Of a stretch of 64,000 nt of DNA, positions 19,541 through 33,296 are shown in pieces (position 1 is the first letter of the stretch; each line of letters opens with the position of its first letter). Location of the stretch: contig NBAY01000084.1 in assembly GCA_002794775.1 (NCBI GenBank), positions 90,555 to 154,554 on the forward strand, written 5' to 3'. The position numbers and the translations under genes were made by a program. The notes under the pieces were generated by a model, which did not search any database, was not told the origin of the DNA, and saw only the letters and a program-made list of their open reading frames with translations. The DNA comes from Porodaedalea pini (lineage: Eukaryota > Basidiomycota > Agaricomycetes > Hymenochaetales > Hymenochaetaceae).

Positions 19541-22500
19541 GTTCTATATATTATGATGTAAGATCCAAATGTCGGCCATGCGGCAACTTCAAGTTCGCTC
19601 TGCGCTTACTGCGTCTTACTCTTGCCCTTATCACTATGTGGCTACTGCCTTCATTTACAGAATAGATCGATAGCTAGACACGCCAAAGAAGACGAACAAG
19701 TAGGAAGAGCCGTCAACTTGGAGAGTCCAAGTCGTAGCACAGGACCTCAAGAGTCAGGATTGAGGTGTCTACTTTTTTGTTCGTTGCATTGTAGTGTTAT
19801 AGTCCAACGATCTTAACTTACGTATTGATTTCGTCGCTACGTAAATTCTCCAGGTACTCAATTCGGCTGGCACTACCCCTCCTTAAAGGATCATTATGAA
19901 GATTTTTATGGTGGGCATCCAACATTTTCTTGAAGATATACGTCAGGTTCAGGAGTCTTCTAGGCGTACGACGGTGCGGTCTGAGTGGATGCGGCGGAAG
20001 CTGCGTTGTGGCCTAGGTCAAGAGTCTTGACGGCAATTGAGCGCGTTGCAGGACCAAAACAATACACAGAAAAGGCGATGGCTAGCCTACCAGGAGACAC
20101 GAGTCGCGTCAATTGTCCTTGAGCGGGATTCCATGCAAAAGAAGTACGCAAAATTTCAACGAGCGGTTATTCCATTCCGGCCTTCTTCCGCTTTTATACA
20201 TGTCTCCTGTGTATTCAAAACGCTTTTCGTGCCGCGAACTTCCTAAAGATAAAGGGCATTCAGCACAGATAGGATTAATAGGCGGAGCTAACAGATCTCG
20301 ATCTCAGTGTCATGCTCGCACAGGAGCAACGACGTGCTTCGATAGCTTGGAACACAAAGCGGAAAATCTGTTCAAAAACTCTTTCAAAGCGCGGAGGTCA
20401 GGGTGCAATGTGCAAAGATGCCAATAGCAAGTTCAGTCTAACCATATGATCGCGAGCTTCTGGTAAATGGATAGCCACCTGTGGATACCAAGCGATCCAT
20501 TGGCCCTCAGTTAGCACAGGCCTTGAATGCGGGAACATGCATCTGGCAGGTTTACGGTCCGACAAGTGCTACGTATCGCCGCCATCTCACATCTCGCCTG
20601 CATACCTACCCTACTTACGCCCTCCACGCCTCCACTCCTAGTTCCAGTGCCAGCCTTCGTCCTTGATGATCGGTAAGCAGTCAAAGTGTTCTGAGCCCCG
20701 TCTATTTGAGTACAACATGCTACCGTATAGGGCTATCATGATACTATCATTCACCGTTTCAGCACAATGACGCTAGTAGTGTGTTATATCTGTACGTCTT
20801 TTCCGCTTTGCATGTCTTAACACCCACTAAGTTATCAACTTCTAGTAGCACAGCCGCGGCAAATGACATCCGACTGAATTCCAACCATCCCATACGTCTG
20901 CCGGCCGCCCTCATTATCTAAGCGACGCTCTTCCAATCTCTTTTCAAAACAAATGCCTCGTCCGGGAAATCCGGGAAATCCATAGCTAAGGAAGCACAGA
21001 AGACGAAGGATCCGCCAGTTTCGGTTTAAACCCTGTGACCCTCGTAGCCATCACGTTCCACCGCCACCGTCCAGAGTTGTCTATCAATTCGCCTATCCTA
21101 GCGCACACGACGTCGCCTTTCTCCTTTTCGTCGTCGCTTCGGAAACTATGGTTTTAGAAAAAATCTCTTGGCGGAAACGAGAGCCGCAGGATCATCCCCA
21201 TCAAAGTATGAAACGGTCGACTTCGGCACGCGTCCTCGCAAGCTACGATAATGACCTGGATGTGCGGAGTAGCGTGGAGGGCAACAAGGCTGGACCCATT
21301 GGTCCACGTCCCAAGACCGCAAAGGAAAAACGTGCAAGCAAGAATTACGCCTAGGTCGACATCCTCATTGCGGAAGCGTGTAGCGAATCAGAATGCGGAG
21401 ATGATACCACGTGGCCGCTTGGTGTATGTAAGTGGCGTAGCACAGGACGGTCATTTGCACTCCCGAGAGACATCCCGCGATCTACAGTGCAGAGCGGCAT
21501 AACCCAACAACTCAAAACGCGTCAACTCCCAACTGTATCTAGTCCCTCAAATTACGTCGTTTAGCCTTGTAATTGCATATATAGGTAGCTATAGTGTTAT
21601 ACTATAGAACTTGTGGAGTGAAATATTTTATTTCTAAGGGGGGGAAATTTTGGGTCCCAAGATTTGAAACAGAATATTTAAATAAATAAAAATTATTTTA
21701 TTTATTACCAAGATGTCCAAGAAAGGCAATGTTACATAAGATGAACATCAATCATACTTACTTCTTCAGCTGTTTGGGGGCCACCCGTACCTCTGCACTC
21801 TCAGGGATCCGGCAGTGAGACTTGTAACTCTTCACAGCCCTAGCAGCCAGTAGGAAATCTGAGAGATCTGCAAAAAAGAGAAAACTGAACCTGTAGAATC
21901 CATGTACTGCCAGCATTTCTGGAGGTTCCTGATTATTCCTAGTAAAGGCCATGCCGGCAGCAACTGTTTTTGCCCTGGCTTGTCTTGACTTTATGCCCTT
22001 CAGAGGCATTGTCACGTAGCTAAGAGTCTAAGTGGGGGCAACATGGCCCTGCAAGTTCAGCCTGTATTATTGTTTTGATTTTTTTGGGTATTTTTTTTTC
22101 AGGAAAATTTGAAACAAATTGATGGGAAAGCCAAAAAGTGAGGATTGACGATTATCTTCCTTACTTCTATTACAGAAAAAAAAGTCTCGGACTCTCAAAC
22201 TCAAATCTCCGGGCTGGGCAGAGTTGATGCGAGGTGGCGCTCTGCACTGTAGCACGAGCCTGGCTGGTCGAATACATGTGCATAGCAAGGCTGATGGCGA
22301 TATCGAGGCATCCACGTTCATTGATGCGAGTATCGGTCGCGACTATGGACGTACGAAGCCCGAGTCAATGACATTTCCTCTTCCATTGGACATCTATAGT
22401 AGCTAAGCCCGTCACCTCAAGCCAGGCACATTAAATATATCAATCAGACAAGATACAGAATTGTTTCATTATTATTATTTTGTTACAATCTAAGGTATAG

Positions 22501-22755
22501 TAGTATACAACAACATTACAAGATATTAATGATGGACATTCGCAGTCGTGAAGAGTCGTGAAGGGCCAGGCTGCAAGGAAGACAAGATGACAAGAGTAAA
22601 GTTACACAGCATTAAAAGACGAGTGCCAATGAGTAGATAGTAAGAGGAATTTGTCGCAATGGTTAAAGGGGAATGCAACATAGGCTGGGGCTCGGTCGTC
22701 GCTAGTCATTTCTCATTCCGTTCGATCGTTTGTCGTACAAGGAGTTGTCAACGCC
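19541..22755. other. Long stretch without a supported gene
   Basis: Small frames at 20037-20246, 21148-21354 and 21758-22015 (minus) show no recognisable domain and no splice-joined extension. 21,600-22,130 is AT-rich with poly-T and poly-A runs, and could be a decayed transposon. 20,960-20,985 carries a short direct repeat of tccgggaaa. Confidence 0.5.
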
Positions 22756-23435
22756 TTATGCGGCGGTCGAACGTTTCTCATCGATCTGACTGTGTGAAGC
22801 ATCTGCTCCACCGCGGAGGGCAGCGTAGTGCATCGCTACAAACACTTTGATGAGAGAGAGCGCGCCGAACGGTATCCACGCAAACGCGACGAGCGTAATC
22901 AAAATGTGGCCATCCCGTCCAGGGCCAGCAAGTCCCTTAGTCGGCCATTTGTGCTGTGGGAACGGGTAAGCCATTATTCAATCACGTAGACTAAACAGAA
23001 TAAAACATACTGTAGCAATGGCAGCGCCAACGAGCCACATGACCCAGAGGATAAAGTTGCCGCAGGACTCGAAGCGCAGCGGCGCGTAGCCGGTGCCAGG
23101 ATGCAGCTCCTTTGACTTTCGGACGTGCAGGAATACGGTGATAGGGATCCATAGAATAGAGAGAGCGGCAGTGACAATGAGCTCAACGACAATCGGGTCT
23201 TATTGCAAAAAGTTTGTAAGAAAGGTATTGGATTGAAACCAGAAGACCTGCGCACCATAGAAGCCAGCTACACTCTTTGTATGGTGTACACGCCAACTTG
23301 TCAAGCCAAGCTCGACAACGGAAGCGGCCCACTAAGATGATAGTGAGCATAGATTACTTTGCACGTTTTCAAGCACACGCTTACCAAGAGCGAGTATAGG
23401 ATAGAGCGATGGAACACGTACGCAGAGTAAGGCAT
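22756..23435 (-). CDS. MARVEL-domain four-helix membrane protein
   Basis: Four exons join in frame: 23435-23385, 23331-23256, 23198-23011 and 22953-22756, giving 170 residues. Four hydrophobic segments are seen. They are centred on YVFHRSILYSLLWAASVVEL, IVVELIVTAALSILWIPITV, NFILWVMWLVGAAIAT and HILITLVAFAWIPFGALSLI. The pattern of a short N-terminus, helix-VELGL, a DPIVVEL second helix and a polar C-terminal tail is that of fungal MARVEL proteins, which associate with membrane subdomains. The intron-2 donor GTGCGC was chosen because it restores phase with the AAG acceptor; a donor 9 nt later (GTCTTC) would break frame. No partner gene is evident next to it. Confidence 0.78.
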
Positions 23436-23937
23436 AGTTAGAGTTTCTGCCGACTCTGGGGAGGTGGAGGGTAGAGTAACAGAAGGCGGTGCTGATTATT
23501 CGAGTGCACAGGATATGTGAGATGTTGATGTCGAAAAGCGTCATGCTGTTCGCCTTTTATCGCGTTCAAGGCAGGCGTGCGTTCGGACGGGCTCGTCGAA
23601 TGACCTCGAATAGTGCAGACTACGCGGAAGGACTTTTGGTTCTATGTTCCGAAAGTAGCCGCAAGTCTGGCAATTGTCACAATCCGTTAGACCCACCTGA
23701 GCATCTCGGATAGAGTCGCATAGGCGAAGCTTCTAGGTTTGTGAAGATGATTACAAATTTACAATTGTCGGAATGAACGATGACGCAACCGAGCGGGAGG
23801 TTGAAAGCTCTTGACAAATCAGATCTTACAAATCGTCCGCTCTTCGGATTTTTGAATAATTTCTGCTACAGAAAGTAGGCAGATGCACGATACAAAGTCA
23901 GGCAGAACGTCGATACTGACCTCTGACTTGCTGAGTG

Positions 23938-23970
23938 TAGCAAAATCGAGCAAAAATAACGATTTTGCTA
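23938..23970. repeat. Short perfect hairpin
   Basis: Arms tagcaaaatcg and cgattttgcta (11 bp each) around an 11 nt loop in otherwise unannotated sequence. It could fold in DNA or RNA; no function is assigned. Confidence 0.5.
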
Positions 23971-24191
23971 AATTCCGTGTTGAGGACAAAACATATCGAG
24001 CGTCGGTTCCGATGCCCCGATGACCCAACACCCCGATGCCGACAGGACAAGATCCGCGTTCACATGAGTAATTTTACGCTTCTTTAGGTGAAGCCCGAAA
24101 AAAGGGTGACATATCATATGCCCCTTAAAGAGGTCGGCCGACAAACAAAACCCAATATTAATGGGTCAGTCTACCGTACAAACGAGTAAGG

Positions 24192-24834
24192 GTGTGTACA
24201 GAGGCATACATAGGTGGAATAAAAAACTATTTTATACAGAATATTTTCTACAGTGAGATAAACAACCTTCGGGTCCCTCAGTCTGTGAATCCCAGATGCG
24301 TCAGTAGAACTACCACGATGCGGCGCGGTCCGATACGGTCTATTCGACGCGAAGGATGTTTGTGGCGGGTCACGCCGATTCCCGCTATTCAGAGTGAGCT
24401 TCTTCGGGTTTCATGTATCTCTAGTGAACCAGTGCGAGTTTGCGAGTTGCCACCGAAATCGGCATTGCTGCTCGGTCCAAGTACCTGTAGCGGGGTCCGC
24501 ATGCGTCGTTGGCGTCAGAGCCGGCGGCGAGGTGAATGGATGCTCTTGAGGCACTACTTGAGGCATCCTCAACGCCGACGATGAGATGAAACTTGAGGAC
24601 ACCTGCGATGACGGCGGGCTAGACGGGGGAGCATATGACTTTGAACATATGATGAACGCGCAACTGCAGCGCGGGGACCTCTCCAGCATGTCCATGGAGG
24701 TGACTCCGCGGGAAGCACAAACAGGATGGGTTCCGAGAAGCGATCAGACGGTCTCATACCAGAAGAGTAAGAGCACATTTCTGTCGGAACATGAAGTCCT
24801 GTATCAACGGTCAGAACGCGACTCCGAATATTAA
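24192..24834 (+). CDS. Possible hypothetical gene, structure unresolved
   Basis: Two adjacent plus-strand frames: 24192-24584, basic, and 24586-24834, acidic (MKLEDTCDDGGLDGGAYDF...). A third frame gives MDALEALLEASSTPTMR just before the second. The acidic part looks natural, but I cannot place introns that join the pieces. No family is recognised. It may be a remnant. Confidence 0.2.
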
Positions 24835-26202
24835 TGACAGCTTACAGTATACATGCTTAGTCATGCTGTCAAACACGACGTTCAGTCACTCCCTGTACCG
24901 AACAGCATTTTGCGTCAGATTTCCTGTCCTCGTATCATGCTCTTTCCAAGTACTCACGGATACATATGATTTTGCCACATGAGACGGGCTTCACGACCGG
25001 TTGCGAGCCACGTGCACGCCCGAGGAGTGCCTGTGCGACCAGCGCTAGCATCTGCATGTGAAGCAGATCATCAGCTTCCGTCCGAGTCATTTGTGCCGAG
25101 ACACCACAGCCGATCTGCAAGGTTGGCCTGAATAGGTAAGGTTGAGATGCTTCCTAAGAAAGGTAAATGATTGGCATAGTGTACGCTTTGCAAAGCAGGC
25201 TGTGCGTCATTTGCGCACAAAGCAAAGAATGCTGAAGATCTTCTCTCGTGGCTGTGACGTGTTTGAATCGGCATGCATAACTGTCAGTATCAGAACATAT
25301 GAGCGAAATTAGCAGCAGAATAGCCTGATACGCCTCGAAATACACTTCCGCTTCGAGGAAACACACCTACTCGGTATCATTCATTTTTTCTATCCGAAGT
25401 GCTGGAAGCCCATCCCCAGTGCCGGGACGCTGCAGCACTCAGCGAGTAGAAATCGCTTCGCAGCTCATACGGTATACAACTCTGGGTTATGATGCTCCTT
25501 CTCCCTATCCCACCCAAGTATCTCCTCATAGTCTACCTCTCCCCTTCAGAGGCGGGATATCAAAAGCGGTCTCATAGCGCGTGTCAATGACAAAGGGCAA
25601 TGCACCGCGTTTGGAGAGGATAGTCGACTCGAGATCAGGCGGTGCATAGAATTATATCGGTGTCGTGACCTGGTAGATGAAACGCGACAACCAGTCCGAA
25701 TATTGTGCCATGGAGTGCTTGGACTTTGGGAGTGGGAAAAAGGCGGAAACGAGCAAAATTTTCTGTCTCGTGTCCTTCACCGAATGAGGCATCAGAGGTA
25801 AATGGCGATGAACCGAACGCAGGTGAGATGGGTAAGACGCTGTTCGATCCCATGCAACAAGCTGCCCGTCGAACTTCGCGTACAAAAGCAAGGACAACGA
25901 AACGAGAAGGACGAGCAAAGAGTTTGCCGCGGAAAGCGCAGCATCACGGTGTGCAAGACACGCATCACGCATCACGTGGAACGCGTCGAGTCACCTGCCT
26001 TTGTATTGTTCTGCTCGTCTCTCTTCTTCTGAATCTTCACTTCTTCTGCAGCGATCACCCCCTTCATAGAATCATACGACTAACTTCGAGTATCTTTTGT
26101 AAATTGGGTTGTTACGACTCGTGGCAATTGTCTCGGGAAAATCGGTCGATCCGGAGGTATATACAAACGTGTCGCCTTTGTTCTACTTCACCCGCAACCA
26201 CA
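24835..26202. other. Upstream region of the C2H2 gene, no gene seen
   Basis: No supported coding sequence. 25,960-25,985 contains a tandem acgcatcacgcatcacg motif that recurs at about 33,250 in the dispersed repeat, which hints that the repeat shares sequence with this promoter region. Confidence 0.45.
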
Positions 26203-27290
26203 ATGGCCTACTGCGATCGCTGCGACAGATACTTCGCCCACGGCCGTGCGCTTTATCAACACGAGACGAACTCTCCCAACCATCATATCTGCAGCACGTG
26301 CAACAAGGACTTCTCGACGTCGATGGGTCTCATTCAGCACTACGTACAAAGCCGCTTGCACTTCTACTGCCAGCGCTGTGATAGGCACTTCAACAATGCC
26401 AACGCCCTGCTCAACCATAACAATGCGGTGCACTACTTCTGCGCGCAGCACGGACAGTATTTCAAGTCTGCTGAGGGCTTGCTGCAGCACTACAAGCAGA
26501 GCAGCGAGCATCATTATTGCTCCTTCTGCAACATGCTCTTCAACGATGTCGACGAACTGATCAAACACGGCCAGGATGAGCACTATATCTGCATCTCCTG
26601 CGTTACACTCTTCTCCACGTTCGACGAGCTGGCGAACCACAACGAATGCTCGCACAACTACTGCCGCGACTGCAACCGCCTCTTCCAGTCTCCCGCGAAC
26701 CTCGCCACCCACCGCACATCCGCCATCCATACCGCGCGGTCCATCGCGTGCCCTGGCCGTGGGTGCGGAAAGAGCTTCATTTCCGTGTCGGCGCTCCTTC
26801 TTCACGCGGAAAGCGGTTCGTGCCCCGCGGGCATCACGAGAGCCGCCGTTAACGACTTCGTCGCGCGCATCGATAAGCAGAACGTCATCACGAACCCGGC
26901 GCGTATGATCGCTGGTCCTGGTGGGACAAGGCTCATGCCTCGCGAGCCGGAATACTGGGCGTCTGAGCGCTCCTGGAACGGCCTTGCGTACGAGGTGTGA
27001 AGTATCTTCCCCAGCTTCCGTCTCTACATCTGCTGATCTCTTTTCTCTTCTAGTGCTTCCTGTGCCACAGCTTGTTTTCCACACTCCGCGCGCTGAATGC
27101 CCACCTGCAGAGCCCTCGGCACCGCGAGAAGATCTACCGCTGCCCCAAGTCGGGCTGCGGCGTGCAGTACTCGGCACTCAGCGCGCTTTGCCAGCACGTC
27201 GAGAGTGGCGCATGTGGAGTCGGGCAGATCAAGCAGGTCAGGGATATAATGGGAAGTTTAACGAGCGGAATGAGGGCGATCGCGCTGTGA
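26203..27290 (+). CDS. Multi-finger C2H2 zinc-finger protein
   Basis: Two exons, 26203-26994 and 27054-27290, giving 342 residues. The intron has GTGTGA and TTCTAG borders. The ATG stands in a good context (ccacaATGG). Cys-Cys pairs start at once (MAYCDRCDRYF) and recur about every 25 residues, e.g. ICSTCNKDF, YCQRCDRHF, YCSFCNMLF, YICISCVTLF, YCRDCNRLF, CPGRGCGKSF, then CFLCHSLF and CPKSGCGVQY in exon 2. That gives about ten C2H2 or near-C2H2 fingers; several lack the standard His spacing. Such proteins are usually nuclear and bind DNA or RNA, but no target can be inferred. The 3' third of the gene, with intron and 3' flank, is duplicated at 33800-34255. Confidence 0.85.
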
Positions 27291-29474
27291 AGTTGCTATA
27301 GAACTGAGTGGATCGTGGTGGATGGATGGATTCGGAATTCTTTTCTTTTTTGTGCTTTTCTGTGACGTTGTACAATGTAACTCGTATGGAACCCAGATAT
27401 CAATGTTGTATTTCACCAAAGACCATATCGAGAAACCTAAACATACCCGATATTACTACATTCATACTTAAGTATCATAACCGGACATACACGTTCTCAC
27501 GACTTCCTTCAAGTTCAATTTCTGTTCGTTTATCAACACTTTCCTATGGTGCTCCATCAGGGGCACGGTCATCTGCACACTCGCTCATACGCGGCTAGGA
27601 GCTGTCCTGTGAAAATTCGCTAGTCTCCCGAAGGCATGACGCGCAGCTACTTGTAACGGGAGAGATGGAGGTGAGATACAAGCCGAAGGTCTCGGGATGT
27701 TTCGTGAGCATCCACAGTCGATCGTTTATCTCCAGAAGTTACTGTACCGTCAGGTTACAACAAACGGGGAGTCAGATAAGAGGCACTTTGCGCACTGGGT
27801 TTCCTCGTGGCTCAGAATGATCGTGGCATCAAAGTGGCACTCTGCATAGACGCTATACCGACGGTCTCTGTCCCAATTCTGAACTACTCAGAGAAGATTC
27901 TTCTACCTGCGCGAGAAAAAAAAAGCGCGCTCGGCTGCTCGAACATATGAAGTAGCTTCACCGAACTGAATGCGACAACTTCGAAGGACACCAAGATTCT
28001 TATGGACGAGTCGAGCTTGCTCATTTGTCATAATGATTCTGGGGATTGCGATGAGGAGTCTGGCACTGATGAGACTCTGGCTACGGATAACTTGTCATTC
28101 TATAGTATTGGGCTCAAGAGCTTGGTTCCGTGGCTTACATCACACACGTGGATCTGGGAGTCGTTCAGAGCACAAATACTGTTTCGTATTACAGTATGTT
28201 GGACTACGCAAAGCCTCCCAATCTGCTGCGTTATGTAGCTCTTTGGATGGAACACTGATGTGCAGGAACATGCACTATCACAAGCGAATCCGTCACGATG
28301 GACCCGCCTTCGGAATTCTGCACCACCTGACTCCTGGTGTATTATGATGGTCTCTTCGAGCTCTCTGCATCACTGGTCTCTCCTATGAATTCGGGAATTC
28401 CACGCATCTCGTTTCCCTTCCTAGGTTGTCGGGTAACTCAATGGGAACCATGTTGTCTTCACTCGGGATGGCTGACTCCCATCTCACAGAATAAAAGGCG
28501 ATCTAAGCTCGAGACCACAGAACATTGTTTCGTGTTCTCGCCCTGGATTCCAGCTACCGACGTTTGAGTCCTGAGTGAAAGTCACAGTCTTGCACACACA
28601 TGCACAAAGAAATCCTCGATTTCATCGGTACCTTTCAGTCAGGTGGCGTACTGTGCAGTACACTGAGCAGGCTTCGACGGCAACGAGAATCATTGCACAG
28701 AAGGCGACATGGTCGATTAACGCAGGACGCTTTGAGCAGGCGTGTGGATCACTGGGTGGCACTGACAGCATCGAGAGTCTCGCCAGAAGAGGCAGATGAG
28801 GTTTCAAGCGCCTCCATGAAATCCTAGATCTGATCTGACCATCTGAAACGTTCTCTAAGGCGGTTACAACACTACCAGAGATGGCGAGTGTCTGGAGTGC
28901 TCATACGGGCAGAGACTAGAGCATAGCGATGACGGGGGTTCTTATTATCAGTGCTGCTAAAATAGATTCAAGCACATCTGGCGCCTGGCAGAGACGACCG
29001 ATGAACTATTTGACATCACTAATGAGCCATTCACGAAGCTTTTATTCGATGTCGCTGGGATAATACTCAGGGTGGCTGCACCATCTTCGTCAGTGCGCCT
29101 TGTTGAGAGAAGGTCATAAAATAGGCCGCTAGCAACTAAATCGAGTGCGTGACTCGATGCTTTATCCTTGGATGCATGTGCTCATGCTGAATATGCCAAT
29201 TGAATTCCTTCTCTGCTAGCTAAGCGTTTATTGAGGTACATAATTACCCAGCCATCATGATTCCAGTTGCAGAGCATCAGTGAAGAAGCGCGAAGAAATG
29301 GCACACATACTACTCTTGGAACAATCAATTTATCATTCGCAACACCTCAAGCGACCATCAATGATCTCTCGCCATGCGCATAGCAGTTATTATCAAGAGT
29401 GCTGTCATACTTGTCCCCCTGCGCCTCCTTCGTGTTCCCCCCCTCCTTCTCTTGTCTCCTTAACCGCTGCTCAG
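27291..29474. other. No supported gene
   Basis: Contains the C2H2 3' UTR (shared with 34,115-34,255) and several short plus-strand frames, e.g. 27970-28347, 28002-28238 and 28575-28799. None has recognisable domains. Possibly decayed coding sequence. Confidence 0.45.
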
Positions 29475-30684
29475 ATGTCTTTTCGCAAGGCTATACTCCT
29501 AGCGTATGTGTCCCATTACCTAGCAGTTCTTCGCAATGCGACTGTCGATGATGAGAGCGGCGACTCTGAGACGGGCATAATTCCAACATATATTCACGCT
29601 TGGCAGCAAGGCGCGACATGTACGGCGTGCCTTGCTACGCCGGACAAAAGCCTTGCATTTGAGGAGACATGGCATGACTCTACGGCCCATCCTGGCGGAG
29701 ATGGTAATAGGGCTCTACAAATCAACTTTACTGGTACGTCTATTCTCTTCATCCCTATAAATTGTCCGTTAGCCGAACAATGTCTAGGTTCAGCCGTATA
29801 TACATTTTTCATCCTCGCAAATGTCGTATCGTACCCAACAAACCTTACTTTCACGCTTGACGGCGAGGATGCAGGATCCTTCCTTCATGTCCCAGACCAA
29901 GATGCTGGCCAGCCGGATTACTTGTACAATATGTCTGTCTTTACACAGACAGGCCTTACAAATGCGCAGCATAGCCTGTATATCGCATCCACAGGCACTA
30001 TGCAAACATTACTCCTTTTCGACTACTTGGTCTACTCGTGCGTACGATGTGCTTTGTTCTTGCATGCGTAAAGGACGACTGATTATAGTGGATAGGGTTG
30101 ATGATGATGCACCAGTAATAACTTCGGAAACAAGTTCTTTGTCAGCGTTCACCACACAAATAGCATCTACCTCTCCATCGTTTTCCACTACGCCATCAAT
30201 TCCGCGCCCTTCTGCGACAGATGCTGGTGTCAGTAAACAAAATCCTGGCCTCATTATAGGAGCTTCACTCGGTGGCTTCATAGCACTATCCGCAATCTTA
30301 TGCCTCCTTATTTTTCATCACCGCAACCACCGGCGTAGACACGGAATCATACAAGATTTCTCGGCCGACCTCTTGAGCGACTCACTGAGCCGCCTGGTGC
30401 ATCCATCCTTGCAGACAGGCCCCGCCACACAAATTGTTATTCCTGACACCAACGTTGACTTTCGTGGAGGAAAGCGCACCTCACAACCTGCAATTAACAT
30501 ACCAGGCATTGCAAATGGTGGCGACATGAACATCTTACGCGAGCAGGTCGTCTCTCTGCAAAATGAGGTGCACCACCTGCGCTCACAGCAGACATATCCT
30601 GAGATGGGCAGACAGCATGATATCGGGAGTGCAGAAGATGGTGTCGCGAGCAGTGAGGCTCCGCCTGAATACTGGGCACTGTGA
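29475..30684 (+). CDS. Secreted-type single-pass transmembrane protein
   Basis: Starts MSFRKAILLAYVSHYLAVLR, which can act as a signal peptide. It is followed by the NATVDDESGD motif and a Cys/Trp-containing ectodomain (YIHAWQQGATCTACLATPDK ... AFEETWHDST). A Ser/Thr-rich stalk (about 30110-30220) leads to one clear membrane helix, LIIGASLGGFIALSAILCLL, then basic HHRNHRRRHG and a polar tail ending EAPPEYWAL. This order is common to a large, uncharacterised family of mushroom surface proteins. A short intron of about 40 nt (donor GTGCTT near 30047, acceptor ATTATAG near 30088) joins the two frames; its exact borders are uncertain. Function unknown; a cell-surface or cell-wall role is inference. 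Confidence 0.7.
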
Positions 30685-32569
30685 TCTTGAGCTGCAATCT
30701 GTAGACATGGTAGCGAGATTCCGGAGTGTGTTGGCATGCAGAGCCGAATGTCTGGACTTCTAATTCTTCAGTAGCAAAATAGAGTATTATATAGTGGATG
30801 CTATCTAATCTAAGCATGTCATTCTTAATAGTGGCCAAGGACTTGAAACGGGGGTTTAGATTCAGACAAGACACGTCTCATTTCAATGAGGAGTAGAGAC
30901 AGAGATGGTCATCTAATGAAATACATTGAAACTGTTGTAACATATCAAACACTTCTGGAATAAGACAAAGAGAATACCGAGGTTCTGGAAGCTTTGTGGA
31001 GGTCACAGTCTCAACTCTTGTCCTGGTCATCATATTTGGATAAATTTTATTTAATCAACACAAGTGCACATCTCCCAATTTGTTTGTCTTGCTTACATAG
31101 CCTAACCCCCCCTCCCCTCTTTTTCTGCTTATACGTGTATGCTCAATGAGCGGATTTGTCTAAGCTGGCTACTCTTCCAACAGCAAAAGGCCGAAGCATT
31201 GAAGTTTTTCTCACTACTGTGAGAACGGGTTGGTTCAAGTTGGCCGACAAATTCCGAGTATTTCTTCATGAATAATGTAGTGCGGAATGAAATATAAGGA
31301 ATAGTACTCGGGGAAATGGCCGGCTTCCAATCCGGAGTTCCGTATGGGATAAGGAATCAGACCAACTGTATTCATTGTGAGACAGTCAGTTTGTATATTC
31401 GACAAAGAATACAGACAGGAAACAAAGCGGGTAGCTTCTCAGCTCCTTCTGCTACTCTGATGCAGACCTCACTCTTCGGTCCTGCACCCGAGATCAAAAA
31501 TTATAAACTACGAGAATCAGAAAAGTTAGCAAAACGCTGCACGACCCGTGTCGCAGTAATTGCCATCGCAGGAGCACACGAAGACACGTCCATTTTCAAC
31601 AAAGAAATTGTCGTACTTTGGACACATCCTGCAGGCGTCATTTTTTCTGTAGATATTCTGAAGTTTTAAATGTTTTAGAAAGGGAAGAAACATGAAGGGT
31701 TCACATGGGTAATTCCTGTTACAGAACAGAGTATTAGTTTTCTTTCTGACCATCTTCGACCTCCCTTGTTCCGGACCACAAATTAAAACGACACGTAAAA
31801 CGGCACGGATGCCGATACACATTATTGCAGTACTGATGACACTTGTGTTCAAGTTTAGATGAAGATGCCTGGTTGATGACGGTAGTACCCTTCAGGTCGA
31901 CCGTATTTTTTTCTCGAGACAGCAACCTGCGGAGTAGAATGAGACACACAAAATGACTGTGTGTCTCCGATCTGCAGAGTAGAATTGGATATGCACAGTT
32001 GCTGCGTGCCTCCAAGTAAGATACCAAAATGCAGGAGTGATCATACTATGGCCGGTCTGGTTGGATTACGGGTAAATACATTGGCTTTCTGGGCTATTAA
32101 GATGCGATATGAATGAGGTTTAGTGAATGAGACCTAGCTCACCTTCATTCAGTGTAGGAAAAAGCCTAATGACTGATAATATGTTGCCACGAATCCATCG
32201 TTTTCATTGCGGAGACTTGCTTTGTGGCCTTCAACGCCCCTTCGAGCCAAAATGGGCTAGAACGATATCCTTAAAATTGACACGCATTATGCATCTCACA
32301 TGCAGCCTGAGGCTTGCTTCCACAAAGCTACAGGGAGGCCGGGAACATCGAGGTCAAAAAGATCTACGGAGCTGTCTTAGAGCAAAGTGAGACCAACTAT
32401 ATGCCATCTTTAGTTGTGTGAACCGATTGACTTCGCATTCATTCGGTTTCAACGCAACACATGAGGTTAGGCTTCCTGCCTTTCGGTAGCCGTGGCTCGC
32501 CTTGCTGACCCCTTTTGCCGATACTATCTCTCGTGTTACACCCATCGCTGCACAGCTCGCCCTACAATT
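30685..32569. other. No supported gene
   Basis: Only short frames on both strands (e.g. 31316-31669 plus, 31734-32027 minus) without domain or splice support. Confidence 0.45.
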
Positions 32570-33296
32570 CTCGACAGTGGCACAACAGGGTCATCTCCGT
32601 GCTCTTCATCGCCGTATTGCTTGTGGTGCACACAATGAGCATGCGCTCGTCCGACGAAATGAGATAGTTCACATTTCTGCTGCTCATTAATGTGGCCCTC
32701 CTTTTATAAGTACTCCCTGCTCTGCTCGCTCTCCACATCCACGTCTCTTCTCGCTACACGGCTGTTATCTCGCCCGACTGCGAGCAGAGTATTCCCCCCT
32801 ACGCCACGCTCAAATGGCTGTGTAGAGTGAGTAACCTTATGAGAAGCCCTGAGCTTAACTAAATCACTTGAGCTGGTGACTCGAAGCTCTCAGGAGATGC
32901 TCTCGAGTCCGCGCCGACGATCGAACCTTCCAACAAAGATGACGGTCCTCACCGAAGACAGCCTACGACACTGCTGCTGTTGGAGAGAATAGCCAGGATG
33001 ATTATACACCCACCAAAGAACGGTGCCATTTCGGTCATTGTCTCACAAGCAGCTCAGCATGGTCGGACAACAGTTCATTAGGGCAGGCGCATTTTTCTTA
33101 TCCGAGCGCAAAGACAAGCCCTCGTAGAACAGCTCATGAGTGTACTATCGACTAAGAGGAACTTATCAAAGCGGAGACGACGACCAGCTAGCCAGCACTG
33201 ACCACAACGAAGTCTGAAAATGACCAACTAGTGACGACGCGGACAGGGTGACACGCATCACGCATCACGCGCCACGTGCAACGATGGTTCCGCTGT
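32570..33296 (+). repeat. Dispersed repeat R, unit 1
   Basis: Starts at a conserved block tctccgtgctcttc...gatgagc...cgctcgtccg and ends at catcacgc-type direct repeats near 33,250. It matches unit 3 (34,250-34,930) over its length, including tataagtactcc, tcttctcgctacac and agccctgagcttaactaaatcac. Confidence 0.7.

Noticed and set aside
20955..20990. CRISPR-like or regulatory repeat (tccgggaaatccgggaaatcc)
   Set aside because: Only two short adjacent copies without spacer structure.
26188..27177. Long minus-strand frame of 329 codons
   Set aside because: It is the mirror of the C2H2 gene (Val/Ala/Arg-rich shadow of Cys/His codons).
30009..30281. Minus-strand frame over the membrane-protein gene
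   Set aside because: Antisense shadow of the stalk and membrane helix at 29475-30684.
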